Below, one piece after another: positions 11,708 to 22,914 of a stretch of DNA of 64,000 bases. Made by a program: the position numbers and the translations under genes. The notes under the pieces are model-generated. The model worked only from the letters and a program-made list of their open reading frames with translations. It had not been told where the DNA came from and did no database searches. Origin of the DNA: Dictyophora rubrovolvata (taxonomy: Eukaryota > Basidiomycota > Agaricomycetes > Phallales > Phallaceae); assembly GCA_029959195.1 (NCBI GenBank), contig CP114118.1, positions 1,984,001 through 2,048,000 on the forward strand. Reading direction: 5' to 3'. Position 1 is the first letter of the stretch. Every line of letters begins with the position of its first letter.

Positions 11708-12031
11708 AACAGTAATAATAGTAATATGATGCACACTGGCCAAAAAACACTGCAGTGGCGATAATCCTGGGATTATCAAGTCGCTGCTTAGTATTAGTAT
11801 TAGTATTAGTATATATTGGTATTATTATTATTGTTATTATTATCATCATCGTTGTTATTATTATTTGTTATTTGTTTATACATAGAATTGTTGTAATTTG
11901 TCATGTCATCATATACAATACATACACGCTTACACGTTGTTTGTTTTGTTCAGTCCGGAGATAGCGTACACCGGGCGTCTATTTACTTTTTGGTACAACC
12001 TGCATAAGGTAAGTCCCTCAATTACACGCAA
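11708..12031. other. Spacer between the tandem zinc-cluster genes
   Basis: About 320 nt serving as promoter of paralog A and 3' end of paralog B. It is dominated by the simple repeat described separately. I see no gene. Confidence 0.6.
11791..11875. repeat. ATT-type microsatellite
   Basis: Three GTATTA units at 11791-11808 run into imperfect ATT/ATC trinucleotides up to about 11875. It lies directly upstream of the paralog A start, so length changes could affect its promoter. Confidence 0.8.
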
Positions 12032-13766
12032 TTACACAAGCAGCAGCGATACAACGTAGTCCCTCCAATCAACTGCTTGCTTGCCTCCGTCTCGCAGCTC
12101 CCAAACACGTTCCATCAGCTGCTTCGCCTGTCGACAGTTGCCGAGCACTGACACTTCTTGTCCCGCCAACGAAATGAGACAGCTCGACAGAAATTCTCGG
12201 TGCTCTGCCTTGTCCGTCATGCACCCACAGAGCGCAATGCTCAGCCTGTTTTACCAATTTTAGAAAGAATTAAGTTAGGACTAGGAGTTCTCTTCCTCTC
12301 CCTCTCACACGGAGATCATATAAAAATAAAAAAACAACAACGTACACGACGCTTCGAATGACACTCCCGGAGGCACCTGCACTCGTTGGTATCATTTGCA
12401 GGAACCTGACCGTCTCATCGACCGCACTGTGTATTTCTTCCACCTGCGGCATACAGCCAGAGAGTACACTGTGGAGGTACACCCGTGCTGATGATCGAAA
12501 CACATTCGCCGCTAGTCGCCGTCGAGTGTCAAGGTGATCTCCAACACCGTCCAAAAGCGTCGCATCATGTTCCCGTGACAGGTATCGTTTTTCAATCTGA
12601 AAACAGGTCCCACATTGAGAAGAGAAGAGAGATCCACACACCCCCCCCACCCCCCCCTGAAAAATTACTCGCTCACCATTCGACCACGTTCCACCAATCT
12701 CGGCATACTTAGTGTTCCTGAGAAAATACAAAAATCACATAAGTACATGCTTATACTACTACCGCCAACAATAAATGTCCCACTCACCTTGTTTCATCTC
12801 CGCATCCTTCCAGCACGCAAGAACAGCTATCTCAGACATGGCCAGCACCGTTTCGTTGGTGCACCCCATAACAGACAACATATCCACCTCACAAGATTGC
12901 CCATTATTATTATACCCATGCTCCCCATCAAACAACTCCCGGTAAATGTCTTTGAAATGCGGCTCCGCCTTCCCGGTAATCGCAGACCAGACGTCGAACC
13001 ACATCGTCGTCCGAATGATAAACTTGGCAGACGTACTACAATGTCGATACGCCTCCGACGGATGAGGATACCGCTTATCTCTCAGGACTTTATCAACCCA
13101 TAATCGGGAAAATTCTAAAAAGTAACCCCAGTGCCCTTGTCCACCCATGAAAAGGTAACCGGACACAACGTGCAAACCAGCCATGGCGTCCCCCTCCGTC
13201 ACATCGCGCATATTCTGCTCCAAATGATACTGAGTGAGCGATAAAAGCTGATCCACTAATTCGTCATTAACGAACGACGCTTGATCCTCCTCTTCCTCCC
13301 CTCCTCCTCCTTCTTCTACTACTACCACTTCAACTTCATTCTCCCCCGTTACACCCGCCGCCGCCACCGACGTCGTCGTCGCCGCTGCACCAAGCATCCG
13401 CCCTTGTTGCTGCAATTGTTGCGCAATGGGACCTCCGATTCCGCCAAGTTGACGCATCCTTTGCAAATGCACAGCCGCAAGAAGACACATGGCACTTCTG
13501 GCTGATGGAGATGTCTGGCCCAAATGATATATGAACCTCCCGATCACGCTCGAGTCCGCGAGCAAGTACTGTATTTTTAATACGTTTTCAATGTAGTGTC
13601 GAATATACGTTTCTTCCCTTGGCTGTTCCGTTCGAGGGTATGAATAGAAGACCAATTCTGCGGATCTACTGTCTGCAGCAGTAGCAGCAGTCGTACCTGC
13701 TACGATGGTGCCGTTGTTGGTATTGGTACTGGTGTTGTTGTTATTGCTGTTGCCGTTGCTGTTGCC

Positions 13767-13803
<37 letters not shown>

Positions 13804-14340
13804 ACGTGATGGTGGCTGTGATGGTCATGCTGATAATGATGGTGTTGATGGTGATGGTGATGATGGGAATACTGTTGTCGTTCCTGATCCTCCTCCAGCT
13901 GACGATGCAAATGATACTTGCTTTCCTCCAGAAATTGGTTTTCGAAGTATTCATTAGTGATATTATACGATGCGCCAAACGAGCACGGTTGCAGGGAAGG
14001 CGCAGAAGGCCCTGCAAGACAAAATAAAAACAGAATATAACTTCAACATCTAATATCGAGACACTAACAACGAAACATAGGTAGAAACTTAGACTAACAA
14101 GAAGAAGCCGGAATAGAAGACATGGGATGTGTGCTATTCGCCTGCTGCTGCTGCTGCTGCGACGAGGGCTGTGGCTGCGAAGCAGGACCAGACGAGGAAG
14201 GAGGCGGCCCCTGCCCGGACTGAGCAGTGGGAGGAGGCGGCGGCTGCGCCGATTGTTGTTGAGGTTGTTGTTGTTGCGGCGGTTGTTGGGGTTGTTGGGA
14301 TTGCTGTTGGGATTGAGGTTGTTGTTGCTGCGGCTGCTGT

Positions 14341-14375
<35 letters not shown>

Positions 14376-15680
14376 TTGTTGCTGCTGCTGGGATTGAGGA
14401 GCCTGAGGCTGCGCTCGCTGATGCGACGGAGCAGGCGGCGGCGGCAACTGTTGCTGATGAACAGCGTGTGGATGTTGCGGATGATGTTGACCGGGGGGAG
14501 GAGGGATGGCGTGAGGTGGTGGTGGTGGTGGTGGTGGACCGGGATGAGGTGCATGAGGATGAGGATGAGGCGGGTGAGAGTAGCCCGGAGGCATGTACAA
14601 CTCCGGATCTAGATGCACGGGCATCATATGTGGTGGTGGTGGTGGATGAGGGCCTGTTGGTGGAGAACGAGAGGCGGAAGGAGGACCCGCGCCCGGAGGC
14701 ACAGGATGGTAGATGAGATGCATGTTTTGTCCGTGAGGTGGAGGAGGGAAAGGATGGCCTCCGGGGAGTGGGGCGGGGAAATGATGCATCATATGATGAC
14801 CATGTAAAGCATCTGGAGGAGGGGGAGGTGGTGGAGGACCACCGGTAGCATCTCTTACTGCAGACATGGGAGGAATTCGCTGACCTGGAGGTTGTGTATG
14901 AGGATGGTGCGGGAGTGACGGAGGTAGCATCTGGAGTGGGGATTGAGCATGTTCAGTAGAAAGGTTGAGCACAGAAGGATCACGTCCTCCTGTTGTCGAG
15001 CGCACACCACTTCCCGAATGACCTTTGATCATTCCTTGAGAAGCCAAGAACTGTTTAATTTTTTCCCGTAATTCTTGTACGCTATTATTTTCCTGTATGT
15101 GGGGGTTGGGGGTTAAGACACAGTTTTCTTTTTTCTTTTCCTTAAATTAAAAAAAAAAAAAAAAACAATCTCACCCTCATCCAATCTGGTCGTTTGGCAC
15201 CAAATCCTAGACATTCCAAGCGTAGTCGCACACATGTTTGGCAATTGCCATCTTTATCGGGTTGTTCATCACATTTCTATACGTTGATCAGGAAAGTGTG
15301 TGTGTGTTGTGTAGCGCGCGCGGGGTAGGAAAAGATATGGGAAAAAATTGACGAAATCACAAGGATCGAGACGGGCGTTTCGACAGGGCAAGAAATATGC
15401 ACGAACAGGCGCAGGAAGCGGGGTACAGAAAACGAAAAAAAAAGACAAGGAAAAACGCCAAAAAGCAGGTGTTAGCACAGAGAAAAGAGTGGAATAAACG
15501 GGTGAGACAGACTTTACGACGGATTCTACACGTATAGCAGCCTGATTTCGCGCGTACTGCGCCTTTTGCTTTCGGTGCGCCGCCTTTTTTCTTCTTGCCG
15601 CCCGCAGAAGAAGAAGCGCCGGGGTCGAGCGCGGGGTCGGCCTGGGGAGGTGGCGGAGGGGGAAGGGGCAGACTGGACAT
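12032..15680 (-). CDS. Zn(II)2Cys6 transcription factor, Moc3-like, paralog B with polyQ/His/Asn tracts
   Basis: Starts MSSLPLPPPPPPQ at 15680, followed by a basic stretch and AKSGCYTCRIRRK. A roughly 235 nt intron leads to KCDEQPDKDGNCQTCVRLRLEC, spacing C-X2-C-X6-C-X9-C-X2-C-X6-C. LGFGAKRPDWMR and then ENNSVQELREKIKQFLASQG follow. About 300 residues of Pro/His/Gln-rich sequence with a long glutamine run come next, then poly-His and Ser/Asn repeats, and then the effector domain (YIRHYIENVLKIQYLLAD, SARSAMCLLAAVHLQ, GHWGYFLEFSRLWVDKVL, TTMWFDVWSAITGKAEPHF). It ends VDWRDYVVSLLLV. TTMWFD and the closing VDWR match paralog A, supporting tandem duplication. An acidic insert (GEEEEDQ) is unusual. 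The low-complexity segments make long meaningless open frames on the other strand. Confidence 0.88.
13747..13870. repeat. Coding GTTGCT hexamer repeat and His-codon repeat
   Basis: Inside paralog B, about nine near-perfect hexamers (13747-13803) encode alternating Asn and Ser. The adjacent ATG/GTG-rich stretch (to about 13870) encodes a histidine-rich run on the minus strand. Both are likely length-variable. Confidence 0.85.
14335..14396. repeat. Coding polyglutamine tract (CAG/CAA mix)
   Basis: The minus strand encodes about 19 consecutive glutamines in paralog B using mixed CAA and CAG codons, flanked by Gln/Pro and Gln/Ser stretches reaching about 14130-14460. Such tracts are common in fungal activation domains. 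Confidence 0.9.
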
Positions 15681-16139
15681 GCAGGAGGGGACAGTAATTA
15701 CACACGAGTATTCACTACAACAAAACAAAGGCGAAGCGATGGGGAGGGGGGGGGAAGGGGAGGGAAGGGAAGGGAAATAAGAAAATAAAAAAAGTATCAG
15801 ACAGGCTTGTGGAGGAGTGCACACGCAGGCGGGACGCACTAAACGGAGACAAAGAGGGGAGCAACTCCTCCTTGGCCCATTTGCTCCTCTAAATAGCGCC
15901 CAACTTGCTTACCCACTCCTCACTTCACACTCCGACCCGGCGAATTCCACCCGGCGTCAACACGTTTCACGCCGGCCACATGCGAGACCCGGCTAAGGGT
16001 CCTTCGGGGTCCTCCTTCATACTATTCAGTCTTTTGTTTATTATTATTATTTCAATTACTTGTCATGTCCATGGCATGCATATGATTGCATTATTGCTAA
16101 TTGAAAATATAATAAAACCGTGATTCTTTCTCTGATTCT
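15681..16139. other. Upstream region of paralog B / 3' side of the PH gene
   Basis: About 460 nt. The part nearest paralog B has G-rich tracts on the plus strand (15748-15775), that is C-rich on the coding strand. The rest is mixed with CCGGC-rich patches near 15960. I see no gene. Confidence 0.6.
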
Positions 16140-17798
16140 TTATTCCCCGTTTATACTGCCTCGTCTTCTCTGCGATTGTTGTTGTTGTTGTGGCGGATGA
16201 TGCTGCGTTGCTGGTTGTTGGCTCCCGCCGCTTCCCAATTCAGTACGCCCAAATCGACGTGCTATCAACGCGCGAACCGTACTCAGCCATCGGATCTCTT
16301 CTTCTTCGCTTGGCGCACACAGTAGCAAGCTTCGTTTCGTTGTCACTACCTTAAATGTATGCTTTTCTCCATGGCTATCTCCCCGGTCGTCCGGTGTATG
16401 ATGGTGACTTGACGTCGCAGAAGACGAAATCTGATTCAGCCCGTGTCGCGTTGCAAGTGGCGATTCCATTGCATCCAGTACTTGTGATAAAGGTATTTCT
16501 CGTTGGTGTTTGTGATCCTATCAAAGGCTTGTTGGAGCCGGGGAACACATGGATTGAAATAACAACTTACCATGTGGTTACCACAATACGTCAGCTTCTC
16601 TCCAGTCAAAACAAACCAACGCTTCCTCCATGACTTGCGTTTACCGCATTTCATCAAATACCCAGATAACACAACCTTAGTTGGGTCGTTTACAGAACCA
16701 GAACCAGAACCAACACCACCCACTCCCGCACCAGTCGCATTTGAAAAAGTGCGAGCGAAGCTCGGTGATGTTGATGACATCGCACCGCCGCCAAGATCCT
16801 CTTCATCACTACTCGTTACTGCAGGTGCACTCGGACTCCTGCTGAAATCGTCCCCATCTCTTCGACCTGTTGTTCCTGTTGAACCTCCGTCCCGGTGCTG
16901 AGGTATTGGAATAGGAGGCGTGGGTATCGGTATAATGCTTGTTGTGCTTTGCAATTGCTCCCTAACCTGATTCATCGCTCTTATCCAAGATTCAACTTCT
17001 TCAGGTGGCTCTGTCCTTAGGTACAGTGTTCGGTCGGGCAGTACAAGTCCAAACGTGTTTTCGTGTTTCTTTAGTGCAACGGGTGTAACGGAGTGTACCT
17101 CATTCATATCGAGTAATCGAAGTAGTTTATATTCGGCAGATGTTTTATAATATGCCAGATGAGGCGACCGTAAAACGAACCAACGTTTTTTCCATGTCTA
17201 AAACGAATACCCAATCATAAATATTGGATACGCGTCATGATGAAACATCATATTAGGTTAATGACAATTACCTTGCGACGAGTTCCCTTTTTCCATAAAT
17301 AACCTGACTTTACAGCGACTTCATCTTGACCGACGACCCTGCTCCGATCGGCGGCGACATGACCCCATGCACCTTCCTCATCGTCCTCATCTGACTCGTC
17401 CCCACTGATGATAGACCGTTCGGCGATAGACTGCAACGGTGGCTGAGAACTGGATGCAAAATGGCTTCCACCGGCTTTCGGCGAGTGAGGAGACACGTCG
17501 TTCAAGAGCTGAGAGTCTGAGTCTGATTCTGCTCCCGATAATGATGGGCCGATACGGGACTGCTGGAAGAAAGAAAAGAATATAATAATAAAAAGGGAGG
17601 GGGAAAGAAAGATGTCAGCTCAAACTCAATTAAACAAAAAAAGGACGATCATATAGAAGAAGTCCGCGCCGAGAGAGTGAAAAGGGAAAAGGTGGGTGAG
17701 GTACTCACTTTTGGTTTGGCATGCACGGAGAGTCTTCTGTGTATTTCCTGTGGAGAAGGAGGAGGTAATGGTGGTTTTGCAGCTATGGTTGTGTTCAT
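16140..17798 (-). CDS. Dual pleckstrin-homology domain protein
   Basis: Two PH domains predict binding to membrane phosphoinositides and a signalling-adaptor role. It starts MNTTIAAKPPLPPPSPQE with a proline-rich N-terminus and an acidic SGDESDEDDEEG patch. PH1 opens VKSGYLWKKGTRRK, then TWKKRWFVLRSPHLAYYK after an intron, and ends at EEVESWIRAMNQV. A roughly 90 residue Ser/Gly-rich linker (including DEEDLGGG) separates PH2: VLSGYLMKCGKRKSWRKRW, FVLTGEKLTYCGNHM, then DHKHQREIPLSQVLDAME, and the C-terminal helix EEEEIRWLSTVRALIARRF. Each domain has the K-x-W-K/R-K-R-W signature and the closing Trp helix. The tail is a short Gln-rich run. Three introns. No catalytic domain, so enzymatic activity is not expected. 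Confidence 0.85.
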
Positions 17799-18141
17799 GA
17801 TGGTGGTTGGAAACAGGAGAAGTCTTTTAATAAGTAGCTGGGTTCGAATATAGAGGCCAGTGCAAGCCGCTTACGTCCAGCACGAGTGAGCGCCGCGACG
17901 TCACACACAACCGATGGAATTTCTTGTGAACGAAAGATCAGAACATGTAAATTCTTATACTAAGGGGCAGGGGACGAACTATGATTATTGTTCCTATCTT
18001 TTTATTTGCAAATCGCGTCACCGATAAACAAATTATAATGATATGTAATTGGTGTTAGATGTGTCTGAATAAAGTAATCACTGGCACAACTCCGAGTCGT
18101 TTCGGGGTTTACTTCCACCTACCATCACCGCACCTGCCATA
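17799..18141. promoter_or_regulatory. Shared upstream region of the PH gene and ACB1
   Basis: About 340 nt between two divergent start codons. Pyrimidine stretches lie near the ACB1 start and CGACGTCA occurs at about 17897. No other element stands out. Confidence 0.45.
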
Positions 18142-18739
18142 ATGACATCTGTTGAAGCTCAGTTCGAGAAAGCCGTAGCTATCGTACAAGGACTTCCCAA
18201 GGACGGGCCTGTCAAACCCTCCGACGAAGACAAATTATTCGTACGTTATCCTCATGATCATGATTCCGATTCCTGATTCTGTTTTATCGTGACATCGGGC
18301 TGAAAATCTGTTTTATCATTGCAGTTCTACAGCCACTACAAACAAGGCACGCTCTCACTCATTGCTCTGATCCCCGAATTTGCGTGCGATTATGTCTGAT
18401 ACACTTGTAACCTTACAGCCACAGTTGGAGACGTAAATACATCCCGACCGGGACTGCTGGATTTCGTCGGGAAAGCCAAATGGTATGGAAGCACCGGGAA
18501 ATCCACTTCTGCATACTGACCACTTGGTCCCTCGAAGGGATGCATGGAAGAAACTCGAAGGAACATCCAAAGAGGATGCGAAGAAGGCTTACGTCGCCAA
18601 GCTTCTAGAGGTATGCAAGATAAAACATCTTCTCAATGTTTCGCAATTTAATAACGACGACGCCATGACAATTTAGCTTTTGAAAGCTGCGGGCGACGAC
18701 AATTCGAAGAAGCAAGTTGCTGAGATAGAGAATGCCTAG
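18142..18739 (+). CDS. ACB1: Acyl-CoA-binding protein
   Basis: A small cytosolic carrier of long-chain acyl-CoA esters. Five exons at 18142-18240, 18325-18346, 18419-18482, 18538-18610 and 18677-18739 give 106 residues, slightly longer than the usual 86-90. The family blocks [39 protein letters not shown] and [19 protein letters not shown] are all there, including the Tyr and Lys of YKQAT and the Lys of KAKW that contact CoA. The tail KQVAEIENA is short. Intron 2 (18347-18418) begins with GC, not GT; the only join giving HYKQATVGD uses that GC donor. It is transcribed away from the PH-domain gene. Confidence 0.95.
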
Positions 18740-19646
18740 TGAAGCCAGCGGAGCATAATGTATACTACAAGTACGTACCGCGTACCGCATAGAATGCTCC
18801 TCCGGATACGGATCATAGTTCCGGGGGTCTTGTTTGTTCGAAGTTACACATGATATACATCTCATACATCCGAGTCGACCGATCTCATTGTGCCAAGTTC
18901 AGTCCTCTGAAAGGTTTAGTACATGTGTGCATGTACATATGTAGTGTGAGCTGAGAGCTGAGCTGGCTAGCCTCGTGTGCCACGACCATAATGTTGATAC
19001 TTGCAAAGTACTAGGTACTAGGCACTAGGCACTGATGGTGCCATGACTTTTGAGTTTTAGTTCAACGCTGTCACTTACAATGGATGAAATAAAATAAAAA
19101 CTAAAATAAAATAAAATATTTTTAGAAGAAATTCACATCCGTCCTCGCGTCGCGTTCGCCCCACCCAATTGCAATTTCGCAATCCCCGGAATTCCCAAAC
19201 CACCACCATGCCCCAGACGCAGACCTCTCGGCTTTTCGACTCTCACCATCTGATTTATAAAAGAAGCTATGATTGACGAGTCTCGACTACATTTAAGTAA
19301 AAGTCAAGAGCTCTCCCGAACCTCCAACTAGTCCATGTCCATCCTCGACTCCTTCAATACTAACTCACCGCCTGAGCGATGAACTCTGTCACGAACGTCG
19401 TCACGAAGGAGAGACAAGGGATGGCGACCGATTCAAAGTCCGGCTACCCCCAAACGATCTGCCTCCCGCTCCCCGGTCGTCCTCTCTCTTCTCTCCCATA
19501 TTTTCTTTCTTCTTCTCTTTGTCTTCTGTTCCAGAAGCTTGGAAGCGTTATAATAAACATTTAAATTGTCCTCTTCTTTCTTCTTTTCTTTTATGTCCTA
19601 CGTCTTTTGAGTGACACTTCAAACATTCATTGCTTCGCATATAAAA
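18740..19646. other. Intergenic region upstream of the G-alpha gene
   Basis: About 900 nt. It holds a 7-bp tandem repeat near 19008, an A-rich block near 19083-19125 and pyrimidine-rich tracts (19485-19600) just before the G-alpha start, typical of fungal core promoters. No gene is supported. Confidence 0.55.
19008..19033. repeat. 7-bp tandem repeat, 3.7 copies
   Basis: GTACTAG occurs twice, followed by GCACTAG and a partial GCACT. Purpose unknown; it lies in the shared intergenic space between ACB1 and the G-alpha gene. Confidence 0.7.
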
Positions 19647-21743
19647 ATGGCCCCGTCAGCTCAGTCCCGCTATCTTTCATCTACAGATAGCACAGATGAT
19701 CCTTTAGCTTTCGCATTGAGGCCCCCGGATGGCGAGACAGAGGAAGAACGTAGAGAGCGACTTGCCCAAGAAGCGAGGAATAAAGAACAGTCAGACTTGA
19801 TTGACGAACAGCTCAAAGCGGAAAGAGAGACCCTGCGAAGGCGCAAGGCTGCTGGAGAAGTCAAGTTACTTCTCCTTGGTCAAGCCGAAAGTGGTAAAAG
19901 TACTTTGCAAAAACAGTAAGTAACAGAGAGAGCTCCCAAGCTCCTTTCGGACTGTTTGATCGTTTGTTTGTTTTTTTTACATTAGGTTCCAACTCATGCA
20001 TGCTCCAGCCAGTCTTGAACAAGAGCGGAGCAGCTGGTCCACCGTCGTCTACCTCAACATTGTCAAGTCCTTACGCGCTGTACTCGACTCCTTCGACAAG
20101 TTTCCCCTCGACCCTGAAACTCTCGATGAATCTTCTTCCCTGTGGCCAACCAGGCTCGCCAATTTGAAATTACGCCTATCCCCTCTATTGGGGATGGAAA
20201 ACGCCCTGACCTCCCGTTTCAGTGCGGGCGGTGCCATTGCTATGCAAAGCGGCAAAGAAGGCGTCCTTGTGCGCAAGGGATGGCAAACTACAATAAAAAC
20301 CACTCCTTTTTTCAGCAAACACCACTCCCAGTGGAGAAACCCCACCATATTGGATGACAATGCACCCTCAGATGATCCAGTCGGAAGAATGGTCTGCGCG
20401 TGCAAGGCACGTACTACAATGAACTCTATTATCAACTTGTATTAACGGCACATCTCTGTTTTATTTAGGATGATATCAAGGAGCTATGGGAACATCCAGC
20501 CGTCAGGGAGCAAATACGTGCTCGTCGTTTGCGATTGGATGATAGTGCCGAGTTGTAAGTGTTTCATTTATCCGACAAGGCCGAGCTGGATCTGAATTAT
20601 TCGAAAAGCTTTTTGAACGATATCTTACGGATTGGGTGTCCGGGCTACTTACCTGAAACCGGTACGTTCTTCCATTACGGAAGCGCACATGGAACCATCT
20701 TTGCTTAAAAAAAACTTTTTGTTTCTTAAGATGACATCATGAGAGCCCGAATTCGAACAATGGGAATTGCTGAGCACGAGTTTGAGGTTTCAATGGGGTC
20801 GAAGGCCGTCCGGTGGCTATTGTACGACGTCGGCGGTGCTCGAAGTCAGGTTTGTTATAGGGAAATTTCCTTTTTTTCTTCTTATCCAGTATATGACATC
20901 TCCCCTTTCCCTTTCACTAGCGCAACTCCTGGATCCCTTACTTTGACGACGCGAATGCAATCATTTTCCTGGCACCAATTTCTGCTTTCGATCAAGTAAT
21001 TCCTCTGTTGTCCCTCCATTGAACCTTCAGCAAATTAAATTGATTTTCATTTAGTATCTAGAAGAAGACTCGCGCACAAACCGCATCGACGACTCATTGC
21101 AATTATTTACTCAAATATGTTCTCACCCCCTGCTCAAACATGTTCATATGGTTCTATTCCTGAGTACGTGTTAGTCCTACGAAACTTATTACTTTTCTCA
21201 CTTTTCCTCCCGCTGCCTACTTAGACAAAACGGACTTATTAAAGGCTAAACTGGAAACTGGAATCCTCGTCAAACGCTAGTAAGCAATGTTTCCTTTGCA
21301 TCTCTTTTCACTCATTTTGTTTTTCAACACTGACATCCGACCGTTGCAGTATAACGTCCTATGGAGAGCGACCTAATACATATGACTCTGTAGCAAGCTA
21401 TTTTAAAGCCCACTTTGCTCAGGTTCATAGGCGGAACAATGATGCAAAGCGTGTACTGTATGTTCATATGACTAGTGTAGTTGTACGTACCTCTCTTTCT
21501 GTCCTCTCACGGCCATGTTCAAACATACCACTTGCCAGGACACAAAAGCCACACAACAGATAATTATAAATGGTAAGTGAAATGTCTCCTTGTGGGTTAG
21601 ATATATATCCATCCCCTCTTCATTTCCAACTAGTGCGAGACTCAATTTTCCGTGGATATCTAAAGGTCTGTAATGTTTCACACTTTAATGGTGATGGATG
21701 TTGAAGTGTGCCTTATTACTTTTAGGACGCAGCATTGGTTTAA
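19647..21743 (+). CDS. Atypical heterotrimeric G-protein alpha subunit
   Basis: Twelve exons give 467 residues, longer than the usual 350-400 because of an N-terminal coiled region and an insert in the helical domain. The P-loop is GQAESGKST (78-86; canonical GxGESGKST). The switch I segment RARIRTMGI keeps the catalytic Arg (R283) and Thr (T286). Switch II reads DVGGARSQ (309-316), so the catalytic Gln is Ala (A313). NKTD is split by an intron (NKxD, base recognition), and the C-terminus is DTKATQQIIINV...YLKDAALV. The N-terminus MAPSAQSRYL lacks the MGxxxS myristoylation signal. Intron 2 (20407-20468) has a GC donor, needed to read CACKDDIKELW. The in-frame ATG at 19647 best fits the context. 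It likely belongs to the expanded basidiomycete G-alpha group. Low GTPase activity is an inference from A313. Confidence 0.92.
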
Positions 21744-22121
21744 GGGACAAAAAAGCAGAAAATTCTGAGCCTTTATACACACATTAATGCTTACTATTAT
21801 TAACCCGGTTTGTTTGTGATTTTATTTCTTATGTTTGCTTTTGAATTTTACGTTTTCCTTAACATAATTAGTATTCATATTTGTATGATCATTGGATACA
21901 TACGCGGAGGCATGGAAATGATTTTTTGTGTTCAAATATATAATCCCATTTTTCGTTCGTCTAGTTTTGTATGCGCTGTAAATAAATTAAAACATTACGT
22001 CATTTGGACAGCGGACCTTGTTCAGCTGCGGTGCGATATGTCCACTAAGCCAAGCCCTATAAAGGTTATATTATCTCCTATCCAATTCATCCGCATCCAG
22101 TCTGTCACTAACTCTTGAGCA
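21744..22121. other. Intergenic, AT-rich
   Basis: About 380 nt between the G-alpha stop and the small conserved hypothetical. AT-rich on the left, with CCTATAAAGG near 22053. I see no gene. Confidence 0.5.
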
Positions 22122-22617
22122 ATGTCTACTCCGTCGTTTTATATTCGTCTGCAAAAAGGTAAAATAAATTTCTTTATCCCCCGCATCATGATATCGCTTA
22201 TCTATAAGGTGCATACTACCAGGGATCACTGGTGGCTTTAAACCCCCAACACCAAATGAAGTTTACTTTATCTCAAAGTCAGACAACAAACTCGTTATCA
22301 ATTCACAAATCCGACCGGATGGAACTCCTCACTTGCTCCCTGAACCACCCAGAGAAATCTCCGCCAGCGAACAGAGCTCTAGAATCGAGGAGCTCGAGGC
22401 GATTCTTAAATCGCTTCCTATAGAAAACCCCGTTGGTGTTCAGGATATTTATGGGTTAGATACGAGCATCGCGTTTGGTAATGGCGATTTGCAATGGATG
22501 AATGGCGGACCGAATGGCTGTGGTACTGGAGAGAGCGATGTTCAACCTACGGACGAGCAGAAGGCTGCTTTCCAAAAGGCCATTGCTCTGATCAAGGAAA
22601 TTGTTGCGGCAGCATAA
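22122..22617 (+). CDS. Small conserved hypothetical protein (143 aa)
   Basis: Two exons (22122-22158, 22223-22617) give 143 residues starting MSTPSFYIRLQKGITGGFKP. No known domain, signal or membrane helix is visible. The middle has a helix rich in Glu (SSRIEELEAILKSLPIE). The block VQDIYGLDTSIAFGNGDLQW and then MNGGPNGCGTGESDVQPT looks strongly constrained, with Asp, Trp, Asn and Cys. The tail EQKAAFQKAIALIKEIVAAA is an amphipathic helix. I recall similar unnamed proteins in other mushroom-forming fungi but cannot name a function. It converges with GTR2. Confidence 0.8.
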
Positions 22618-22914
22618 GCAAATAGAGAACATAATGTATACTCTGTAACAATACCGTATATTGTGTTACCCGTATTGTTGCCTGCCACGCAAATATAAAT
22701 ATCATCAGCTATTTTCGAAATATGTTTCGTCAAACTACCGTGGTATATTTCTTAAAGTCTAGATGAGAGTCTTTTTATGTAAAAATGCAAATATATTGTG
22801 TGAAAGTAGCGATTAATAGACAATTGATACAATTTGTTGAGTGGGGTATTTTGATGCTTGGGGAAAGGACAAATGATGTTTTATTTTGTAGCAAGAAACC
22901 CAAATTTGCGAAGG

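Noticed and set aside
11755-11964. Open frame of Ile/Val-rich sequence near the ATT repeat
   Set aside because: It is the translation of the trinucleotide repeat itself and has no counterpart on either side.
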